From Planctomycetota bacterium (GTDB lineage: Bacteria > Planctomycetota > Phycisphaerae > UBA1845), in assembly GCA_024278775.1 (NCBI GenBank), contig JAJRSP010000117.1:1-15807 (forward strand): a stretch of DNA of 15,807 nucleotides. The letters run 5' to 3'. The notes below the pieces were generated by a model that did not search any database, had not been told where the DNA came from, and worked only from the letters and a program-made list of their open reading frames with translations. Below are positions 6,857 to 13,453 of this stretch, in pieces (the first letter of the stretch is position 1; each line of letters opens with the position of its first letter). Made by a program: the position numbers and the translations under genes.

Positions 6857-8718
6857 GCGGCCCCCCCTTTGGAAAGGGAAGTCGCCGCCGTGCCGGTCGC
6901 GTGCCGCGTCTCCGTTTTCGCGAACCCAAGGAGCACGCGTCGCGCGCAGCTTTGAACCCGATCATTGACATCACGGGTGGCCAGCTCCCGTACTTGCTTG
7001 GCCACGGACCGAAGACGCAACCGTTCCGCGACCCAGAGCGCGCTAATGCGATGGGCCGGCGACGGATCGGCCAGCATATCCAATAACGTTTCACCTGCAC
7101 GCGGAACGGAAAGCGTCAACAGGGATTTCACCGCATTCGCGCGCAGGCGTTGACATCGGCTGGAAAGAAATGGCTCGCTGATCGCCGCCCGGTCGTCAAG
7201 GTGGAGTTCGTCCATCGCCTCCACCCCGCTGGCACGCACGCGATCGTCACCGTCATCCAACGAGGCCCGGGCGAGCCGCTGCGACGTCGGACCGGGCAAT
7301 ATCGCTAGCAGGGATACGGCAATGCTTCGCACCACCGGATCCGCATCATGAACCAATTCATATACCTGTCGCGACAAGTCGGACACCACACCAACCGCTC
7401 TCGCCAACTGTAACGCTCGAGCCTTCACCAGCGGATCGCCCGAGGCAAGCCGACGGCGAAGCCCCACTACCGCGCCACCGGGAAGGCAATTCAACGCGCT
7501 GCGCATCGCCACCCGATCGAGCTTCACGAGCGGCAGTTCTCCCCGAAAATAACGGCCTACCAAATCGCTGCCCGGCTCGTTTTCCAGCGGATTCGGAACG
7601 GTGTCCCCCGGTTCGGAAAGCAGCCCGCGCGCGACCACGGCGAGTTCATCGCTTGATCGGATGGCCAGTGAGTTCAACAGGCTCCGCGCCGGGCCCCCCA
7701 CATCTTTTTTCGCCGCCTCCAACGCCAAACGACGCACCGGTGGCGGCGCTTCGTCGAGCAGGCGACGGTAGAGTCGGAGTTTATCCGTGACCGGCGCACC
7801 ACACGCCGACAGAAGGTCCACCACTCCGGCCAGCGCCTCGTCATCCCGACCGAGCAACCGCGCCGTAACCAGGTCGAGCCACTCGATCCGCTTGATCCAC
7901 CGACACCCGCGCCTCACCTTGTCATCCTGCCACACGAATGTCTGACGAACCACCGCATCAAGAAAAGAGACGTCGCGAGACAGGATGATCGTTCGCACGG
8001 CCACCGCGCGCAACGACGGGATTGACAGTGCCGCCAGCACAAAACTCGCCAGTCGCGTGTCTTTTGTCCGGTCGAGCAGACGTTCGATCGGACGACGCAA
8101 CTCATTTCGCGGCTGGTCCAGCTTGCGCGCGATATCGTCACGAACGTCCAACCCCATCCACATCGCCGACGCCAGGCAATGCCGATGCGTGTGGTGTTCC
8201 CATCGCAGGATCGCCTGACCCAACGCGGATGCGAGCTGTTTCGCCGAGGCCTTGAAGCGCGCGTCCGAGGCATCCGTCTCGTGGAGGGCACGGCTCTGAA
8301 GAAAACGAGTGGTCAACACATGGAGGCCGTCGCCGGCGGCTTGTCGCGTCTGCCCGTCGGCATGACCAATCGCCTGCGCCAGCAGATACGCCATCGCGGG
8401 ATCGTTCGCGTCGACGATCAACGCGATCGCCGAAGCCCGCATCGGGGCCGATTCGCTGCCGACCGCCACCCGAAGACCCGATTCCAACCCCCGAACCCGA
8501 TCCACCAGGAGTTGGTCCAAGACGGCGCTTCCACATCCGTAGCGCCCGACCACTCTCGCCAGGCTCGGTGCATGCCGCCGCGCGACGAGCGTATCGAGCA
8601 GGTCGATCCGCGCGGGTCCGGTGGTGGCCACAACAGCCTCCACCAAGGCGGCGTCCATCGCCCGATTGGGCGTATCGGCCAACAATGGCAGAACCAGCGA
8701 TTGGTAGTCACGTCTCAC
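6853..8718 (-). CDS. HEAT-repeat protein
   Basis: A 621-residue protein built almost wholly from paired helices. The clearest HEAT units lie between about 425 and 600, with helix starts such as DPLVKARALQLARAVG, DPVVRSIAVSLLAIL, DDRVRASGVEAMDEL and SPAHRISALWVAERLRLR. The N-terminal half is more divergent but has the same helical rhythm. I see no signal peptide, membrane segment or catalytic motif. HEAT repeats form curved scaffolds for protein-protein contacts, so a cytoplasmic scaffold is the most likely role. The coupled downstream gene encodes a membrane protein that could anchor it (inference). The start is GTG at 8718; an in-frame TAG two codons earlier rules out a longer product. The 188 bases upstream hold nothing I can identify. 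Confidence 0.85.
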   Translation of the reverse strand: MRRDYQSLVLPLLADTPNRAMDAALVEAVVATTGPARIDLLDTLVARRHAPSLARVVGRYGCGSAVLDQLLVDRVRGLESGLRVAVGSESAPMRASAIALIVDANDPAMAYLLAQAIGHADGQTRQAAGDGLHVLTTRFLQSRALHETDASDARFKASAKQLASALGQAILRWEHHTHRHCLASAMWMGLDVRDDIARKLDQPRNELRRPIERLLDRTKDTRLASFVLAALSIPSLRAVAVRTIILSRDVSFLDAVVRQTFVWQDDKVRRGCRWIKRIEWLDLVTARLLGRDDEALAGVVDLLSACGAPVTDKLRLYRRLLDEAPPPVRRLALEAAKKDVGGPARSLLNSLAIRSSDELAVVARGLLSEPGDTVPNPLENEPGSDLVGRYFRGELPLVKLDRVAMRSALNCLPGGAVVGLRRRLASGDPLVKARALQLARAVGVVSDLSRQVYELVHDADPVVRSIAVSLLAILPGPTSQRLARASLDDGDDRVRASGVEAMDELHLDDRAAISEPFLSSRCQRLRANAVKSLLTLSVPRAGETLLDMLADPSPAHRISALWVAERLRLRSVAKQVRELATRDVNDRVQSCARRVLLGFAKTETRHATGTAATSLSKGGAA

Positions 8719-8906
8719 AGCCTACACGATATCGGCACAGCGATCCGAATCGCTTGCGGGGATACCCACCGGCGGCATCATGGCACGTTGAGCGTCCATG
8801 AGGGATGGCAGACGCTGTGGAATCGGGCGTCCGAATGCCACTGGACGCTGTCTGAGTGGTCCATCGCCTTGGGAGGTGGGAAGACGATGACGCCTGAGCT
8901 GCCTGG

Positions 8907-9350
8907 TCAGATGCTTTTCTCGAAGATGACGACGTTGTTTCCGGTGGCCGTATCCCAGCGAATACCCACCAGATCGTAACCCTCGGTAATCGCGGCGTGG
9001 AGCATCGGGCGATGTTGGTTCTGGCATTCAAACCGCATGGTTTGATAGCCGTTGTCGTGTGCCCAGGCCAACTCGGCCTGCATGAGCTGCGTGGCCACTC
9101 CCAACCGTCGAAAATCCGGTGATACCCCACACAACCACGTGAAGTAGGTCCCCGGCATCAGCTCGAAACCCACGACGAAGCCGATGTGCCTGTCGTCGAT
9201 CATGGCCAGCAGCACGCTTACGTTGTGCCGCGCGGAGAACCGGCGCTCAAAAAACTCCTCATCCCGTGAGGGAGAGAACACCTCGTTGTAGAGATCGGCG
9301 AGCAGTCCCACCTCGCCCAGTCCGACCGGTATGATCTTCGCGGTAGCCAT
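8907..9350 (-). CDS. GNAT-family N-acetyltransferase
   Basis: A 147-residue single-domain protein. GNAT enzymes move an acetyl group from acetyl-CoA to an amine. The acetyl-CoA motif is visible as a beta-strand WLCGVSP (72-78) followed by R81-R-L-G-V-A86 (the R/Q-x-x-G-x-G/A loop) and a helix ATQLMQAELAWAHDNG. The next strand (YQTMRFEC) and the NQHRPMLHAAITEGYDLVG block match the second half of the fold. The substrate cannot be inferred. The start is ATG at 9350 with only a weak GAGA upstream. The gene stands alone, 188 bases before the HEAT-repeat gene and 199 bases after the small DUF2892-like gene, all on the minus strand. Confidence 0.88.
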   Translation of the reverse strand: MATAKIIPVGLGEVGLLADLYNEVFSPSRDEEFFERRFSARHNVSVLLAMIDDRHIGFVVGFELMPGTYFTWLCGVSPDFRRLGVATQLMQAELAWAHDNGYQTMRFECQNQHRPMLHAAITEGYDLVGIRWDTATGNNVVIFEKSI

Positions 9351-9361
9351 TCGTGTCTCAA

Positions 9362-9382
9362 GCCGGGGGCCAAGGCCCCGGC
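9362..9382. repeat. GC-rich inverted repeat upstream of the GNAT gene
   Basis: GCCGGGG (9362-9368) pairs with CCCCGGC (9376-9382) around GCCAAGG. It sits just ahead of the GNAT start, after the DUF2892-like gene. No T-tract follows on either strand, so a terminator role is uncertain; it may be another dispersed palindrome. Confidence 0.4.
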
Positions 9383-9549
9383 GCTACGCCCATCTCACCA
9401 CGCACGCCGCGCGATGAGGTTGTCCCATGCGATTCCCGTGCGGCTGCTCCGCACGAGCGCGCGCCCTGTTGGTCTGACCCTACCAAGCACCGCCCATCCG
9501 TCAACGAAACGACAACCAAACGGCGTCCCCGCCCACCAAACGGGGGAAA

Positions 9550-9771
9550 CTACATCGGTGTTTTGAAACCACACGCCCGCATCACGCACCAGCGCTTCCG
9601 AGCCTCGTACCACTGAAACACGCCGGACAGCACCAGCACAGCCACCAACGTGAAACGCCAAGCAGGCGATTCCGGCCAGACGAAGTACCAACAGCCCACA
9701 CCGCCCAGGATGCAAAGTGTGCCCGTCGTCGCACGAGCGATGCGACCGGCTTGTGTGATATTTGGCGTCAT
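9550..9771 (-). CDS. Small DUF2892-like (YgaP transmembrane-type) protein
   Basis: A 73-residue protein with two predicted membrane helices (about 16-33 and 37-54). The family usually begins with a short soluble stretch resembling RxxR before helix 1 and ends with a Cys-containing tail. Here the start is TPNITQAGRIARATTG and the tail is KRWCVMRACGFKTPM, which fit from memory. The domain's function is unknown; in YgaP it is fused to a rhodanese. I start at ATG 9771 because GGGGAGA lies eight bases upstream and because the family begins here. The frame stays open to 9864, but that extension has no family match. It is divergent from the lipoprotein gene across 209 bases. Confidence 0.68.
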   Translation of the reverse strand: MTPNITQAGRIARATTGTLCILGGVGCWYFVWPESPAWRFTLVAVLVLSGVFQWYEARKRWCVMRACGFKTPM

Positions 9772-9779
9772 CGTTGTTT

Positions 9780-9786
9780 TCTCCCC
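9780..9786 (-). promoter_or_regulatory. Shine-Dalgarno sequence deciding the start at 9771
   Basis: On the minus strand GGGGAGA is followed by eight bases and then ATG at 9771. It picks the internal ATG over the longer open frame that begins at 9864. Confidence 0.6.
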
Positions 9787-9855
9787 AGCACCAACCGGCG
9801 ACCACAACCCACGTGCTATGGCCGGCCCCGTCGTATGGTAGCCGCGGCACCGCGT

Positions 9856-9868
9856 ATGCTTCAAGCAT
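9856..9868. promoter_or_regulatory. Possible operator palindrome between divergent genes
   Basis: ATGCTT-C-AAGCAT is a perfect 13-base odd palindrome, next to a second short inverted repeat CGCGG-CA-CCGCG (9843-9854). Both lie in the 209-bp space between the divergent DUF2892-like and lipoprotein genes, where a regulator could act on both. No bound protein can be named. Confidence 0.3.
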
Positions 9869-9943
9869 GTGGCTCAGTTGACGCGGGATGGACCTCGCGT
9901 GCAGGATTCCCTTCGCCAGTCCGTCACCCGGGCAGTGGGTAGA

Positions 9944-9972
9944 TTGCCCGATTGCCATCGCGCGGCTACATT
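9944..9972 (+). promoter_or_regulatory. Possible promoter giving a leaderless lipoprotein mRNA
   Basis: TTGCCC (9944-9949) and TACATT (9967-9972), each four of six consensus bases, are separated by 17 bases. Transcription would start around 9979-9981, at or beside the ATG at 9981. No Shine-Dalgarno sequence lies before that ATG, which fits a leaderless mRNA. The evidence is weak. Confidence 0.3.
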
Positions 9973-9980
9973 CGCCCATC

Positions 9981-11720
9981 ATGCCCGTCCAACCACATCA
10001 TCGAATCGCCGCGTGTTCACGCTTTGTGGCCCTACTCCTCTTGACCGGTCTCTCTGGTTGCCGGTCCGGGGATGGTCGGTCCAAGCTCACACGCGTCGAT
10101 CGGATGATGACGGAATACCCCTCGCTTCACACGGGACGGTTTGTCATCGTCGCCGATTTTGAAGACCCCAAGCACATGGAGCTGGTTACTTTTCGTGCCA
10201 CCACACCGACCGCTACGTTCGCTTACGACGCCCGACACGGAAGACCGGAAACGGGCACCGGCTGCCTGAAAGTTACGGCTTCCAACGCCGAGGATACAGT
10301 CATCCTCAGTAACCTCACCGCATCGACGTGGTACCTCAAACGTGACTGGCGCGCCTTTGACACCATGCTGATGGCGATTCACGCGCCGCGTCGCGGACTT
10401 TCGGCTGACATCACGATACGCTCCGGCCCCGAGCCAACCCAGGCCGCCACCAGCGCCGCCCACCACCTCCAAGAGGGGTGGAACATTCTCCGGCTCGATC
10501 TGGCCGAAATAGCAGAGCAAATCGCTATCGACGATATCCGAGCCATTCACCTGAGCTTTTTGGGCATCAATCAGCCTACCGAGATGTACATCGACGACCT
10601 GCTCCTGACGGCCGATCGCGAGATGGTCTTCGGGGATTTCACCACGGACGGCACCCCCTATGTCCGGCGCGTCAGTGATCGGCTCCTCGTTGGTACGGGT
10701 GGGGCTTTTGAACTCACCTTCGCGCATGGGCAGATCGTGAGCTGGTTTGATCTGCGTGTGGATTCGCACCGGCTTCACAATCTCGTCCGCGGCACGACGC
10801 TCGGCCCGCGTCCCATTGTGCTGGATGCATCGAATCGCCCCGACGGTGATTTCAAGCCACTCGGCAGTGCGGTGCTGGCCGAACAACGGCTTCTCGAAGC
10901 CAACGCCGTCCGCATCCGGGTTGAGTGCGCCTGGCGTTTTGTGGATGATCCGGAAGGACCGATCGACGGCAGGCCCCTGCACCGCCGGGTCTACACGATC
11001 TATCCGACCGGGCAGATGTTCGTTACGGTGGAGGCCACCATCGCCACCGACACCTGGCAGCCGCCGCGGGTGGGGTTGGCCGTCCGCATGGCCCCGTCGG
11101 CGGGCGAACACGTGGTGTCGGCCGAAGTGGATCCAAGCCATCCGACGTATGGTTGGCTCGCGGCTGAAGGCGTATTGTCGAGCTTGGTTTTTGCGGTCGA
11201 GACTGACGACGATCATTCGCGGTTGATGTCGATGCGTGACGAATCGAGCGGCGTTTGTTCTCTTGTACATGTGGCCGGAGAGGCGGGAGAAACGGTTCGT
11301 TGGCGGTGCCTTTTGTGGCTGACAACTTCCGACAAGGGGTTGGAAGAGTCGGCCCGGGCACGCGTAGCGGCCTTTGACCACCCCCCGGCCTTGGACCTTC
11401 AAGTCGGCTCATTGGATTCGGGCCACGGAACCGCCATGATGTCCGGCTTCGATCGTGAGACGGGCAGCTTTTTTCTGAAGGTCGAGGACGGTCGCGTTCG
11501 GTTCAAACTTCGCCCCACAGCGTCCCACGCGGTAGAACCGGCGTTTACCGTCACCGGTACGGCCGGCCATCAGGCCTGGGTGTATGTGAACCACATCCTG
11601 CACGAACCGACGGCACGCAACCGCGATGGGGACGTGATCTTCCAGCTTCGTGAACCAATCCGGAAGGCGACCCTGGTCGAAGTCATCGTACGGCGGGGAT
11701 CGGCCTCCTCGGGTTCTTGA
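9981..11720 (+). CDS. Lipoprotein with N-terminal carbohydrate-binding-like domain
   Basis: A 579-residue predicted lipoprotein. The signal peptide has basic residues, a hydrophobic core (FVALLLLTG) and lipobox L-S-G-C with C27 as the lipidated residue. The residue after Cys is Arg, not Asp. Residues about 57-209 look like a CBM11/galactose-binding jelly roll: VADFED at the start, DWRAFDTMLMAIHAP in the middle, HLQEGWNILRLDL, and MYIDDLLL at the end. The following ~370 residues are beta-rich and unrecognised, so an envelope polysaccharide-binding or -modifying role is only an inference. The frame is open from 9888, but I start at 9981 because the signal peptide begins there. Its stop codon overlaps the -35 box of the next transcription unit. 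Confidence 0.8.
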   Translation: MPVQPHHRIAACSRFVALLLLTGLSGCRSGDGRSKLTRVDRMMTEYPSLHTGRFVIVADFEDPKHMELVTFRATTPTATFAYDARHGRPETGTGCLKVTASNAEDTVILSNLTASTWYLKRDWRAFDTMLMAIHAPRRGLSADITIRSGPEPTQAATSAAHHLQEGWNILRLDLAEIAEQIAIDDIRAIHLSFLGINQPTEMYIDDLLLTADREMVFGDFTTDGTPYVRRVSDRLLVGTGGAFELTFAHGQIVSWFDLRVDSHRLHNLVRGTTLGPRPIVLDASNRPDGDFKPLGSAVLAEQRLLEANAVRIRVECAWRFVDDPEGPIDGRPLHRRVYTIYPTGQMFVTVEATIATDTWQPPRVGLAVRMAPSAGEHVVSAEVDPSHPTYGWLAAEGVLSSLVFAVETDDDHSRLMSMRDESSGVCSLVHVAGEAGETVRWRCLLWLTTSDKGLEESARARVAAFDHPPALDLQVGSLDSGHGTAMMSGFDRETGSFFLKVEDGRVRFKLRPTASHAVEPAFTVTGTAGHQAWVYVNHILHEPTARNRDGDVIFQLREPIRKATLVEVIVRRGSASSGS

Positions 11721-11745
11721 CAGATCAGCCTCCGCGATTTATACT
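11717..11745 (+). promoter_or_regulatory. Near-consensus sigma-70 promoter for the dksA-like/lspA/ribD cluster
   Basis: TTGACA (11717-11722, six of six) and TATACT (11740-11745, five of six) are separated by exactly 17 bases. The -35 box overlaps the TGA (11718-11720) of the lipoprotein gene. Transcription would start near 11752, leaving a leader of about 80 bases before the DksA-like gene. It is the best promoter match I found in the window. Confidence 0.75.
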
Positions 11746-11766
11746 GAATTGATTCAACTTTTCGTT

Positions 11767-11787
11767 ACCCCTTATTGGGCAAGGGGT
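11767..11787 (+). other. Hairpin in the 5' leader of the DksA-like gene
   Basis: ACCCCTT (11767-11773) pairs with AAGGGGT (11781-11787) around ATTGGGC. It would lie about 15 bases into the mRNA from the promoter at 11717. It could end transcription from the lipoprotein gene or act as a leader structure; no T-tract follows, so a terminator role is doubtful. Confidence 0.35.
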
Positions 11788-11831
11788 TAGGGGGATGAAT
11801 GGCAACAGGGGTCTAACGCAACGATACGATC

Positions 11832-12644
11832 ATGGCGAAGAAAAAAACAGCTAAGAAAGTATTGAAGCCGAAGTCAGGTAAGCGGTCCACGAGCCGGGTG
11901 AAAACGGTCACCAAGCGGAAAACGGCGGCGGCCGTCGTGAAAAAACGCGCCACCGGAAAAAAGACCAAGGCCACGAAGAAAGCCGCTAAGAAAACCGCGA
12001 AGACGGTAGCCAAGAAAAAAAGTGGTGGAAAGAAATCGGTCTCGGCAAAAAAACGTGCCAAGGTTGCCGCCAAGCCGACCACCACACTGAAACCCAAATC
12101 CACGCCGGCACCGGTGTACGGCTCCTCCGTGATTCGCATCAAGACAAACAGCAAGCCCAAGCGACGCCCCGCGGGAAACCGAAAAAGCAAGGCCAATCAA
12201 TCTCCGGAAGCGACGGCACATGACCCCATTCAATATCCGGAAGAAACCCGCCGTTTGCCAAAGACCCACCTGACTGCCAAGGAGTTGCGTGCGTTCAAAG
12301 CGCTGCTCCTTCAAAAGCGGGCGGAACTCTGTGGGGATGTCGAACGTCTTTCGGTCGGAGCGTTTCGCAAGCACAGCGATAGTAGTGACCACGCAAATAT
12401 GCCGATTCACATGGCCGACTTGGGCAGTGACAACTGGGAGCAGGATTTCGCGCTTGACTTAATCGACAACGAACGATCCCGCGTGGTCCAGATCGACGAA
12501 GCGCTCCGCCGTATTGAAAAGAAGACGTACGGTATCTGTATCGCCACTCACAAGAAAATCAGTGACGCACGGCTCCGTGCAAAACCGTGGGCCAAGTATT
12601 GTATTGAGTTCGCTCGGGCGCGCGAAGAGGGACGCGCCTACTGA
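11832..12644 (+). CDS. DksA/TraR-family protein with histone H1-like basic tail
   Basis: A 270-residue protein in two parts. Residues 1-125 contain no Asp or Glu; the first 80 hold 34 Lys/Arg in KKxAKK-type runs, like histone H1 tails that bind DNA. Residues about 145-265 are DksA/TraR-like: a helical hairpin (148-230) with an acidic tip (ADLGSDNWEQD), then the zinc-finger region YGICIATHKKISDARLRAKPWAKYCIEF. Only two of the four finger cysteines remain (C236, C257); the partners are T239 and F260, so metal binding is doubtful. Classical DksA enters the RNA polymerase secondary channel and works with ppGpp. The ATG at 11832 has no clear ribosome binding site, but an in-frame TAA at 11814 excludes an earlier start. 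It opens a cluster with lspA (17 bases on) and ribD. Confidence 0.87.
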   Translation: MAKKKTAKKVLKPKSGKRSTSRVKTVTKRKTAAAVVKKRATGKKTKATKKAAKKTAKTVAKKKSGGKKSVSAKKRAKVAAKPTTTLKPKSTPAPVYGSSVIRIKTNSKPKRRPAGNRKSKANQSPEATAHDPIQYPEETRRLPKTHLTAKELRAFKALLLQKRAELCGDVERLSVGAFRKHSDSSDHANMPIHMADLGSDNWEQDFALDLIDNERSRVVQIDEALRRIEKKTYGICIATHKKISDARLRAKPWAKYCIEFARAREEGRAY

Positions 12645-12661
12645 TCCGCAGTCTCCGGACC

Positions 12662-13411
12662 ATGGCCAACACCCCTTCTCAACCCACGCACGCCGCCGTC
12701 CCTGACTTTTGTTCGGCCGCCCGGCATTGGCCGTCCCATCTGCGGTTTTGGATCATCTCGATTGCCATACTCTGGCTCGATCTCTGGTCCAAACACACCA
12801 TCTTCGCCACGATGCAACCGAACGAATCTCGGCCCCTCTTGGGTTCGTTCATTGAGTTCCGTCGTTCGTTGAACGATGGTGCGGTGTTCGGTTCGTTCAC
12901 GGGCTATACCAGTGTCTTTATCGTGGCCTCGGTGTTTGCGTTGCTGTTCGTGGTTTATCTGTTCATGAAAAGTTGGAGCAGTCAGAGAATCATGCACATC
13001 GCGCTGGCACTAATCCTGTCCGGTGCACTGGGCAACCTCTATGACCGTGCCTATATGAAGGCGGATGTCGCACGAATTACCTACACCTCCGGCGAAGCGC
13101 GATCTTTCATTGGAACGCAGGTCAGCGAACCCGGCGATGAGATCCTCCGGGTGGGTGATTGGCCCACCGGTGCCCATCCGCGGACTTTTCAGGGACGGAA
13201 CATCGCCGATGTCCACGTGCGAAGACAGGGCGTGGTTCGCGATTTTATCCGATTCGTGCCGAAGTTTCCTTCTTGGGTGCCCAAGCTGGGCGGGAAGGAT
13301 GTCTGGCCATGGGTGTTTAACGTCGCCGATGCGGCGCTGGTCGTTGGAGTGTGTCTCCTACTGCTTGCGAGTTGGTTCGACGGCCCGACGAGAGACACAG
13401 ACACAGCCTGA
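12662..13411 (+). CDS. lspA: Lipoprotein signal peptidase (signal peptidase II)
   Basis: A 249-residue polytopic membrane protease that cleaves the signal peptide from diacylated prolipoproteins just before the lipobox cysteine. Family motifs appear in order: LDLWSK (39-44), FRRSLNDGAVFG (66-77), SGALGNLYDR (120-129), VVRDFI (191-196) and WVFNVADAALVVG (217-229). The catalytic aspartates should be D128 and D223. They are 95 residues apart, against about 19 in typical LspA, because of a soluble-looking insertion after GNLYDR (about 131-190). The total is therefore well above the usual 150-170 residues. The gene starts 17 bases after the DksA-like gene with no clear ribosome binding site. A predicted substrate, the lipoprotein at 9981, lies just upstream. 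Confidence 0.94.
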   Translation: MANTPSQPTHAAVPDFCSAARHWPSHLRFWIISIAILWLDLWSKHTIFATMQPNESRPLLGSFIEFRRSLNDGAVFGSFTGYTSVFIVASVFALLFVVYLFMKSWSSQRIMHIALALILSGALGNLYDRAYMKADVARITYTSGEARSFIGTQVSEPGDEILRVGDWPTGAHPRTFQGRNIADVHVRRQGVVRDFIRFVPKFPSWVPKLGGKDVWPWVFNVADAALVVGVCLLLLASWFDGPTRDTDTA

Positions 13412-13453
13412 CGGGACCGACACCATAGCGACTTCGTGTATTGCGGTGCAGTC

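Noticed and set aside
6355..7086. 243-codon plus-strand frame
   Set aside because: It is antisense to the coupled membrane-protein and HEAT-repeat genes. Its Arg/Pro/Ser-rich product looks like a shadow.
8179..8979. 266-codon plus-strand frame
   Set aside because: It is antisense to the HEAT-repeat gene and part of the GNAT gene and has no recognisable domain.
9888..9980. Longer start for the lipoprotein
   Set aside because: The 31 extra residues would bury the signal peptide inside the protein; the lipobox is at the right distance only from ATG 9981.
9395..9982. 195-codon minus-strand frame
   Set aside because: It overlaps the DUF2892-like gene in another frame. The smaller gene has a good ribosome binding site, membrane helices and a family-like tail.
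10032..11402. 456-codon open frame on the minus strand
   Set aside because: It is antisense to the lipoprotein gene, which has a signal peptide, a lipobox and a domain match. The minus-strand product has low complexity and no motif.
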